Below, piece after piece: positions 36,946 through 46,774 of a DNA stretch of 64,000 bases. This stretch comes from Tetrahymena elliotti 4EA (lineage: Eukaryota; Ciliophora; Oligohymenophorea; Hymenostomatida; Tetrahymenidae), in the NCBI GenBank assembly GCA_000231825.2, contig JH720353.1, positions 243,993 to 307,992 of the forward strand. The letters are read 5' to 3'. The notes under the pieces were generated by a model. That model was not told where the DNA came from, made no database searches, and worked only from the letters and a program-made list of their open reading frames with translations. Each line of letters starts with the position of its first letter. Positions within the stretch are counted from its first letter, which is position 1. Both the position numbers and the translations under genes were made by a program.

Positions 36946-37711
36946 TAATTAATGTCATACATAAACTATTTTATTTGTTTTTGTAATTTAAATTCTTTGA
37001 ATACAATTTCTGAAAAAGATTTTATGAATACCTTTTTTTGGTTTGATTTTTAAATTCTTTGATGGAAATATTCATTTTTTATCTAAAAGTTACTAAAAAA
37101 GAGAGGTAGAGAAAAATAAAATTTTAAATTATATAAAAACTTATCTTAAACAGCATTTTTATCTTATTATAAAGTTCTTGTCAACATATCAAAAATTTTT
37201 GTTTAATTTCAAAAAAAAGATTTTTAATTTGTCAAAACCAAAAAAATAAATTAACGAACTCCTTTTGTTGATAGATACATTTTTTAATAGAAAAGTTAGG
37301 TTGGTCTTCAACAAAAAATAAATAAAAAAGTGATTTTCAACAAAATAAAATATTAAATTGTGATAAATAATGATTTATTAAAAACTGTATTTTCAATGCA
37401 ACTTTCATTTACTGTTCTTCATTACAATTACAAAATCCTTTTGCAAAAAAATTTTTAAATGAAATTAAGTCAAAGCCAAAAAAAATAAATAAACTACCCT
37501 TTGCTGATAGATATATAATCTTTTTGATGAAAAAGTTAAGTTTTTAACACAAAAATAAGAAATTAAGTGAAGTAAAGCAAAATAAAATATTAATTTGTAA
37601 AAAATATATCTATTTTATTTTATTTTTATCAAAATTTTATATAGGAATATGAAAAACGTAATTCTTTTATGCTTTTATACTCGCAAAGTAACCTAATCTT
37701 ATATTTTTTAA
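36946..37711. other. Spacer with a diverged tandem duplication
   Basis: Two related stretches of about 150 bases, near 37230-37390 and 37470-37630, share blocks such as TTTG(T/C)TGATAGATA and AGCAAAATAAAATATTAA-like ends. No gene seen. Confidence 0.45.
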
Positions 37712-38005
37712 TCATTTTTAAGATAAAACCTTAATTTTATCTATTAAATCTTTTATATTCTCTTAATTAATCAATTGGTCTCCAGACTATACACTCCAAA
37801 CCTACTCACGATTATGACCTGGGTTTATAACGTATACTGTAAATATATTATTTTAATTAGATTTTATCTATTCAGAAACTTATATTCTCAATTGTTAGTT
37901 AATCTATTAGTTTGTTAAATTGTATGCATCTATGATATTCTTTTCTGTAGAATGCTCAATATAGATCTTCATCTTAGGATTATTTTTACCACTACAGCCA
38001 CCCAT
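37712..38005 (-). CDS. Small protein with predicted N-myristoyl/palmitoyl start (MGGC)
   Basis: Single exon, 97 residues, beginning MGGCSGKNNPKMK. Gly2 with Cys4 and a following Lys fits N-myristoylation plus palmitoylation and thus membrane attachment. The rest is soluble and mixed, with a possible beta segment (NIFTVYVINPGHN) and a terminal helix (NIKDLIDKIKVL). A tryptophan-containing piece (REQVWSVQSGDQ) suggests a folded domain. I do not recognise the family. Coding quality is good throughout, with several TAA/TAG glutamines in frame. Confidence 0.65.
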
Positions 38006-39682
38006 TTCCAATTTACTCTTTTTATGTCTACTTATATACTTTTGATATAATTTTCTAACTTCTTTTTTTCAAAGATATTTTTGAAATCTACCAAAACTTT
38101 TTAATACAAAATCAATTAAAATAACTAGCTAAGATAAATTAATATCTCAAAATCACTAAATAATATCCTTTGATTTTTTAATTGAAAGTTATTTGTCTTC
38201 AATAATCTGATTTTAAAGATAATTTAGTTTATTGTTAAACTAATTAAATACATCTAAAAAACTAAGACCAAATAATGGTAAAATCTAGAATCAAACAAAG
38301 TTTTTTATGTCCAAGTAACAATCTAAGTTTTTAAAATTAATTGATTAAGTTTTTCATATAAATAATTGAAATTGTTTACAGTAGTTTATCGAGCAAATGA
38401 GAAAAATATTTTAAAAAAGTTATTTTCATGAAAAAATTAAAAATATTTGTTTAGATTTCAATATAGCCAAAGCTGTTTGGAAATTTTCAAATATCTATTT
38501 ATAAAGTATCTTTTAAATATTATTTTAATAATAATTAAATAATTTACAAATTTTGTTGGGTTTTTTTAACACTTTTAATGAATTTAAGAGAATAATAAAA
38601 ATATTATATATCTTTGTTGCAATTAATGATATTAAATTTTAGGAAATTGATCTAAAAATAGAAATTATGTATCAAAAATCATAAGAAAATCGTAATAAAT
38701 TTTTATTTAGAAATTCAAAGGAAATATGAAGATATGAATTTGTGTGAAATTCATGAAATTGAACATTTTTTTAGGTTTCTTAACAAATTATATTTTAATA
38801 TTCTTTAAATCAATTTTTTGTTCAACTGAATAAAGTTTACTTTATTTCACTAGATTTTCTAAGAAGAATATTCTTTTTTAGCTTTAAATGGATCAAGTTT
38901 ATGTATTTCGATAATGGAATTTTTTTTAATTCTATGAAATATCTAATTAATAATAAAAATATTTTTATATTTTCTTCTTTTTTCTTTTTTCGAAGAAATT
39001 ATTTTAAAATGAAAGATTTGTTTGGATAAAAAAATATATTTTTTAGAATAAATTGAATGATTACTCAAAGTAGAAATAAAAAATTTTTATTGAAAAAAGA
39101 CTTGGGTTTTTGAGGAAAAATGATAGACTAAATATATTATTATAATTATAGGGAAAATAATGTTATACCATATTTAAATGAGGAGTTTATGGAAAAAGAA
39201 GTTGCATATAATACGATGGAGTAGAATTTAAGTAGATTAAGTCAAGTAGATCTTTGTTTCGATATATCATACGCACTATTTTGGAAAGAAACCTTAAACT
39301 GAAAGGTGTTTTGAAAAATATCGTATTAAGTTAAATAACTCTATATATATAAATATTTTCAATACAAACTATAAAGAATGCATAAATTTAAAAACCTAAT
39401 GAAGAGTTTGACTATAAACTTCAATCAAATAAATTCAGTGATATATTTTTTTATTGAATGATGCTACTTTCAATATGATGAGAGATTGCCAATATCTTTT
39501 ATTTTAGTAAATTAAAAAATAAAAATATTAATAGGAATCTAAATAGCTGCAATCCTCGAAAAATTGTTTGCAAATTTATTGATAACAAATAATAATACAA
39601 TAAAATATATATTGAAAAAAAAAGCTAAAAAGGATTTGATTTTTAATAAAAATTTAAAGAATATTAAAGAGTAGAAATAGAA
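38006..39682. other. AT-rich spacer
   Basis: Between the MGGC gene and the first PFK-like gene. It holds one weak small frame (39120-39302, listed separately); otherwise nothing seen. Confidence 0.45.
39120..39302 (+). CDS. Possible small ORF, 60 residues
   Basis: Frame with good protein-like composition (NVIPYLNEEFMEKEVAYN, then LSRLSQVDLCFDISYALF). A TATAG just before the good part could be an intron acceptor, so this may be the last exon of a gene whose start I cannot find, or a remnant. No known motif. Confidence 0.25.
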
Positions 39683-42124
39683 ATGGGTATATTATATTTA
39701 TTATATTATAGCATACTTAAAACGAGTATGGACAAGTGAAAACAATATTTTTTTATAAAATAAATATGTATTCTAGAAAAAAACACTGTTTTAACTACAA
39801 GTATTGGTGTTTCAGTTGGTGTATTAACATCTATTCTCATCAATTATCTCAGACATAAGAAAGCCGAATGTTAGCAATAAAGACAATCTTTGGCTATTAC
39901 CGATACAGATTTACCTTAGGAAGACGAAGATGCTAAGAGAAGAAAGAGAATCTAAGAACTCATTAAAACAAACAAAGGCAAATTCAAAGGTAAACAAGTT
40001 TCCATATTAGAAAAATATTTTGAACAGGTTTTGATTGTTTAAAAAGCATATAGAACTTATGAATTAAATATATTCGAAAAATAATATAAAACATTTATCA
40101 AATTGATTCTAGTATATTAATATTATTTTAATGCTAGAAATGCAAGAAAATGTTATAAATTCTTCATAAGGATGATTTAATTATGATTTATTTCTATTTT
40201 TGCTGAGCAAAATCTTTTCAACAACAAGTTTTTTGAATTAAAAAATAAATACTATAAATAGAATTCCATAGACTCAAAATTAAAGAAGGTGCTTTGGTTG
40301 GAAATTCATTACTTGATGAAATCAGATTCCTTGACAGTGCTCTTTGTGAAATAGAGAAAGTTCCTAATCTCATTATAGATTTAGTATATTTTTCATCTTA
40401 AATTTTTTATATATTGAAACATATTTTCTTACTATTTAAAAGGGATTAGAAATTTTTGAAGAAGTAGTTAACCCTATTGCAAAACATACTCACAAAGATA
40501 CTTTTATTAATACAAACTCTTTTATTTTATGTAATTCATTTCATTTCTATTTTTTTCAATCTTATCATTTTCTATTTATTTTAAAAGCTTATGCTGCCTT
40601 TGGTCCTTCTTAACTTATCCAAAATGCTAAGAGATGGTTAAGAGCTGGTCCTCGTTACCACAATTATTTCAGACCTGACTAATCTAAGGTCTTAATTGTC
40701 ACATAAGATGGTCTTTGCCCAGGTTTGAATGTCGTGATTAGAGAAATTGTTATGCACTTAAATTACAACTATCAAGTAAATAATTTAACAAAATCTAAAA
40801 AACCGTTTTTCTATTTTTAGCTTATTATTTTCTTCTTTGTTTGTAAAGGTTGAAGAAATTTATGGTGCCAAATTTGGCTGGAAAGGTATTTATGAAGAAG
40901 ACTGGGTTTAATTGATTCCTGGTTAAATTAAGACTATCCATCATAGAGGTGGTACTTTTATTGGAACTTCTAGAACTGGTTTTGATAGAGATAAAATTAT
41001 TGAAACTCTTATCAAGCACAATTTCAACTAACTCTACGTCATTTGTGGAAACAGTAAAAAATTCTTTACACTTTTTTGGATTTTTTAAATCTTATTTAAA
41101 ATTTTAGAATCCATGGGTTAAGTCCTTGAGCTTTACTATGAAATCAGAAGAAGAAAACTTAATATTGGTGTTTGCAATATTCCTAGAAGTGTTGATAATG
41201 ATATTCCCATCATTGATGAGTCTTTTGGTTATTAATCTTGTGTCGAAGTAAAACAGCTTAATAAAATACATGAAAAATATTATAAAAATTATTAATAGGA
41301 AGCTTAAAGAATTATTGAAAGTGCTTGGGTAGAATCTCGTTCTCACAGAAATGGTGTAGGTATCATCAGAGTTATGGGTCAAAAGAGTGGATTTATTGCT
41401 ATGGGTGCTTGCCTTGCTTCTCGTTGCGTCAATGTCTGTTTAATCCCTGAATTTAATTATGATTTGTATGGAAAAGGTGGTGTCCTTGAATATATTAAAT
41501 AGAGAATCATTAAGAAGGGCCACTGCATAGTTGTAGTATCTGAAGGAGCAAGTAAAATAAATTTGATTTAAACAAATTTAATTTACAAATTTTAAAATAG
41601 ACGGTTCATTTGCTGATGCAGATGATGTTCAAGGAGATGTTGGTAAATTTTTGTAAGACGAAATACAAAAATATTGTGCTTAAGACAACACAGAAGTAAC
41701 TGTTAAATATTTCGATCCTTTATATATGCTTCGTGCTGTTAGAGCAAATGCTTATGATACCAAGTAGTGCAGGTAAATATATTATTATTATTATTATTTA
41801 AAAAGAGCATAACTTTACTTATTTTGTTTAAATAGTACTCTTGCTTAAAATGCAGTTCATGGTTTAATGGCTGGTTTCACTGGCTTTTCTATTGGTCATG
41901 TCCATAATAAGGTAAATAAATTGTTAAAAATAGGGTTATTTTAAAGAAAAATAATTTTTAAAAAGACTTGTTTCATTCCTCTTGAAGAAATGCTCAGTGG
42001 AAATTATAGAAATAGAATTGTTGCAAGTAACAAAAATTGGTAGAGATTATTAGCCTCTACTGGCCAACCTTCTTTCATTAAAGAAGAAGAAATATAGAAA
42101 TTAATTGTTCCCTCATCCTAATGA
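39683..42124 (+). CDS. Plant-type 6-phosphofructokinase homologue A, membrane-anchored, GGDGS motif lost
   Basis: Eleven exons: 39683-39686, 39777-39989, 40262-40383, 40443-40530, 40588-40775, 40849-41053, 41108-41247, 41299-41551, 41601-41772, 41836-41911, 41966-42124; 539 residues. The core matches plant-type PFK (RWLRAGPRYHNYF, GLCPGLNVVIREIV, GGTFIGTSRTGFD, LIPEFNYDLYG, IVVVSEGA), which phosphorylates fructose 6-phosphate. The ATP/Mg motif GGDGS reads CGNKS (271-275), while the catalytic triplet is kept as SVDND (301-305). The fructose-phosphate motif MGR reads MGQ. An N-terminal helix (residues 5-26, SIGVSVGVLTSILINYL) followed by basic residues predicts a membrane anchor. The first coding exon is only ATGG. 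With homologue B downstream it may form a heteromer; alone it is probably inactive or altered. Confidence 0.9.
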
Positions 42125-42891
42125 GTTGTTTAATAAAAAAATAAATCAAATAATTGTAATATTTTAAATTCTACTTAGAATTAATTAAGTAGTTTTTGTT
42201 AGTTTTATTCATTTTTCTAAATAGAAGTTTTCGAAGAAAAGTTGCCTTTTTTAAAAAAATTAGAATTTTCAAATTTATTTATTTGATAAAACTTGCTTAA
42301 ACAAACAGATTACAAATAAATAAATTTATATTAACTTTTTTAAAGAATTAAAATTAATTTAAACTATCAAATAGAGTCTACTAGAATTATTTTTTAAAAT
42401 TAAGTAGGCTTGACAGCATTTTGCTTCCTTTGTCTTTGATTTTTGTTAAAGTATTTATAATACCTCATAATGTACTCAAAAATTTATTATTGTGATAAGT
42501 GCATTTTATTATTATGCAATAAAATTTCTAGATATTATAATTCGTTATGCAAAAATATTAGTTTGTATGCAAGGAATATTTGCTCTGCTTCATTCATTCA
42601 TAAAATAAATTATATTTCATTTTTGTAAGATACTAGAAGCAAGTAATAATAAAGTGTAAAAAAGCAGGTCAATCAATCAGTCAATTATTTATTATAATGA
42701 TCAATAAAGTTTTAAAGCGGATTATTAGTTAATGCATTAATAATTAAATAATTAATTTATAAATAAAAGTGTGACCTTGCTTCTATTATTAAACTAAATC
42801 TTTAAATAGATATTGCATTTAATAAAATAAACTAAGAAAAAAAGCAATCAATTTGTAAAATAAATTAAAATCTACTTTCACTCAAGCAAAA
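42125..42891. other. AT-rich spacer between the two PFK-like genes
   Basis: Downstream flank of homologue A and promoter of homologue B. No other gene or repeat recognised. Confidence 0.5.
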
Positions 42892-45337
42892 ATGGGTATT
42901 TTAGTTATTATTTATTCCATATTAAATAACAGCTCAAAATATTCAAATTAACTAACTCATAAAAAATAAAATCTAAGACCTTTATTTGAAATTATTTTAT
43001 AGATTTAAAGCAAGGCATAGTTTTGACAGGAAGCATATCATTTGGTGTTATTGGTAGTCTAGTAGCAAATTTGATTTACAAAAACATTTAAAACAAGAAA
43101 AAAAGAGAACAAATTTGTTACGATGGCTTTTTAGAAGACTAAGATGATATTATTGAAGAAGAAATAGACCATAAATACAGGGTCTCATCAAGAAAAAAAA
43201 CTGCTACAATTCACAATGATATTGAAAATAGTTAAAGTAATTTCATTTGTTAATTTAATCTGATCTTATTTAAAAAAATATGTCAAGCACAAAAGCTCAA
43301 TAAATAACATGCTTTTACTTATTAAAAAAGTGTGATAAATAGTGAGTGTATTCACTTTTTAACAATATTTTTAAGCAAAATTTTGATATGGAAAATTAGT
43401 AAATAAAATAAAATTAGAAATTAGCATTTTAAATATTTAGTTATCAATATCAGTGATTAATTTATTGGAAATTAAAAGATCGTTTTTTATTATTAGCTTT
43501 TGAATAATTAATAATCTTTATTTTAAAATAAATTAATATTTAAAGTTGAAAGACAAAGATTGAAAATAAGTGCTAAGATTCACATTGATAATCACTTAGT
43601 TCAAGAACTTAGATTCCTTGATTCTCCTCTATGTGAAATCGAAAGAGTCCACAATCTTATTATAGATAGAGTAAAAATAATTCAAGAAATCTTCAAATTT
43701 GATAATTTTATTTTGTGATAATCATTAATTAATAAGGGATTGACTTAGATAGATGACATAGTTACTAAAAAAGCGGAATCCATGCCAAAAGGGGCTTTCA
43801 TTTTCACAAATACTTTCATTCTAAGTAAATTAGCTTGGAAAGGATAGAACGTATGGTGAAATTTTAATTAATAAAAATAGATAAGGTTGAATATGGTCCT
43901 ACTTGTATGATTTAGTCAGCTAAGAGATGGCTCAGAGCTGGCCCACGTTATAATTTATATTTTTAACCTAAGGAAGTCAAGGCATTAGTCCTTTCAGTAG
44001 GTAGCATTGTTCCAGGAATAAATGTAGTTATTAGAGAAATAGTTCGTGCACTCAATAATAACTATGGTGCAAATTAAATTTATGGTGCAAGATTTGGCTA
44101 CAAAGGAGTTATTGAAGAAAATTTTATAGATTTGAGTATAAACTTGTATGATAATGTTCACTCTACTGGAGGCTCATTTTTGGGAGTCTGTAGAGGTGGA
44201 TTTAATTTGACTTTGATTGTTAAAGTTTTGCTTAAGCATGGATTCAATTAATTATATATTATTGGAGGAGATGGAGCTATGAGAAGTGCATAAGCTCTAC
44301 ATGCTGAAATAGCCAAGAAAAAGCATAATATAGCAATTTGTGTTATTCCAAAAAGTGTTTAAGGTGATATTCCAATAGCTGAAGAATAAATGGGATTTTA
44401 AACTACCATTGAAGTAAATCATTTTAAAATTAGAATATTCATGTATAAAGAACATATTTTAAATTATATAGGAAACTGCTAAAGCTGTTGAAGCTGGATT
44501 TGTAGAAAGCTAATCTCATGAATACGGTGTTGGTCTTATTAGATGCTTTGGCAGAAATGCTGGGTTCGTTGCAAGTCATGTTGCTGAAGCAACAGGCTGT
44601 GTTGATGTTGTTCTTGTACCAGAGTTTTAATGGGATCTCTATGGAGAAAAGGGTGTATTAGAATATATCAGAAATTAAATTAAGATTAAAAAGCATCTTA
44701 TTATCATTGTAAGTGAAGGTTCAGGTAAATATTTTGCTTGAAATATTTAAAAGGAATCAAATATTCTTTCTAAAAATCAATTAGTTAATAGTTTAAGAGA
44801 CGTTAATCTACCCTAATTAGGAGAAGATGAATCAGGAAATAAAATCTACATAAACATTGGTGAATTCTTAAAAGATAAAATCATTTAATATTGTGAAGAT
44901 AAAAAGTAGCCTGTTATTATTAAATCCTTTGATCCTCTCTATATTACTAGAGCTTGCAGAGCAAACCCTCACGATACTAAGATTTGCAGGTAAATATTTT
45001 GATTTTTCATGAATTTACTTATTATTTACAAAATTAGTTAAATGGCATAAAATGCAGTTCATGGATGCATGGCAGGATTCACAGGTTTTGCTGTTGTTAT
45101 TGTTCATGATAAAGTAAATTATTTTTTTTTAAAAATCTATTTTAATTTGAAATTGTTATCAATCATTAGACTGGTTTTGTACCATTAACAGAAATGATAT
45201 CTGGAAATTATGAAAACAAGTTGGTACCTCATAACAGACATTGGCAAAGAGTTTTAGCATAGACTTTGCAACCTTCTTTCATAAATAATGAAGAAGAGCA
45301 TCTTAAATAATAAGAATAAGAAAATTAAGCTCTTTGA
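42892..45337 (+). CDS. Plant-type 6-phosphofructokinase homologue B, membrane-anchored, catalytic Asp lost
   Basis: Nine exons: 42892-42895, 43003-43236, 43546-43670, 43737-43824, 43881-44413, 44472-44724, 44785-44989, 45038-45113, 45170-45337; 561 residues. It is a tandem paralogue of homologue A: same ATGG first exon, and exons of 88, 253 and 76 nt are identical in length in both. The nucleotide motif is intact (GGDGA, 279-283), but the catalytic TIDND block reads SVQGD (309-313), so the residue matching Escherichia coli Asp127 is Gln311. The GGLCPG loop is GSIVPG, and GTSRGGFD is GVCRGGFN. An N-terminal helix (GIVLTGSISFGVIGSLVANL) predicts the same membrane anchor. It lacks the intrinsic base for phosphoryl transfer, so a regulatory role or a partner with A is likely. 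Confidence 0.9.
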
Positions 45338-46396
45338 AGTTTGTTTATTTTTTTTGAATAAATTTTTTTATTAAAAATAATTTAGGGTTTAATAAGAAGT
45401 GAGTATTATATGTTTGTATAATAGCATTTATCAAAAATCATTCATAAATAATCTTTACTTTTTCACTCATATACTTAATTATTTTCACATAATTTATTTT
45501 ATCATGAAAAATTTTGAAACTTCTTTTTTGTATATTAACACATTTTTTAAATTGACGATTTAAGAAAAATAATGTTTTACAAAGATTATTTTTATAAATG
45601 TAATCTCATTAAAACCTAATAATTCATAAAATTTTCTTATTCAAATTTGATGTAAAAAGATTTCAAATTTTTTTCCTAAAAATATTAAATAGAATAAACA
45701 AAAATTAAAAATTTTTGTAAATATTAAGTAGAATTAATAAAAAATTTAAAAAATATAAATAAAATTTTGAAAGCTGAAATAAACTTAGTTTGAAATTACA
45801 AAGATTTTTCAAGAAAAAATAATTTGAAATTTGGATTAATATTTTTGTGGTATTGTATTTTCTTAGATTTAATTTGTCAGTAATATCCAATAAAAATATA
45901 AAAATTTATTTGATTTTTTTATTTTCAAACTAAGATTTCAGTACATATGTTTTCATGTTTAGATGATTTGATTTTTGTTGCTTAAGCAAGTTTTAATAAT
46001 ATTTTATTTTGATGCTCCTTAAAATTGTAATTTAGATTTTTTAAGAAAACACGTAAAAACAAATTGATAAATATCTTAACTACATTTAAAAATTTGTATT
46101 TTCCTCTCTCAAGATGATAAAGTAAAAAATACTTGTTTTTAAATAGTAGAAAATGATTCAAATTAATGAATAAAATAATTTTTTTATTATTTATTCGTAT
46201 ACACCTCTTGAAAAAATTTATTTTATAATTGCAAAAAACTAATACTTACAAATATTAAAGGATATCAATACACTTTTTTTAGGTTTTTTATTAACAGCTT
46301 AAAATAGATTTCTTGATATTTAATTTCACCTTATTTTATAATTTATATATGTTTCTAAGTAGTATTTATTTTTTATTACTTAGCTTATTTTATTGA
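45338..46396. other. Convergent spacer
   Basis: Between PFK homologue B (+) and cytochrome b5 (-), end to end. AT-rich; nothing recognised. Confidence 0.5.
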
Positions 46397-46774
46397 TCAT
46401 TAAGAGGGAGCTTGATTGAAGACAAAAGTATATAATAAGAAGGCAATGACAATACCAACAACAACTAAACCAACCAATGTTTGGCTACCAGCACCTTCAA
46501 CATCCAATTAACCAGGTAAAGGAGTAGATCCTTCAGCAATCTTTCCAACTGCAAAGGTTTATAACTTCTTTTAAGCAGATTCAGAGTGAGCAGCTTCTTA
46601 AAACTTCTTAGTGGCATCCTTACCTCCTCTATTGGTAATTACAATAGGGCCACCAGGGTGATCATTTAAATAAGAAGTGGCATTATAAACTATATTATTA
46701 ACAACAATCCAACAATCTTCTTCAGTGTTGTGTTGGGCAACTTCAGACCATTCAAATTACTTATCAGTTGACAT
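46397..46774 (-). CDS. Tail-anchored cytochrome b5
   Basis: Single exon, 125 residues. Cytochrome b5 carries electrons to desaturases and P450s on the ER or outer mitochondrial membrane. The heme domain shows [19 protein letters not shown], the axial-ligand motif HPGGP, and the second ligand His in EAAHSESA. A single C-terminal helix ([19 protein letters not shown]) followed by a short polar end makes it tail-anchored. Codons are biased to favoured C/T-ending forms, implying strong expression. The ATG is in a TCAAAATG context, and an intronless structure is usual for this family. Confidence 0.94.

Noticed and set aside
39683..39730. Longer first exon of PFK homologue A reading MGILYLLYYS
   Set aside because: The paralogue shows that both genes splice right after ATGG; the longer reading has no counterpart in homologue B in a compatible phase.
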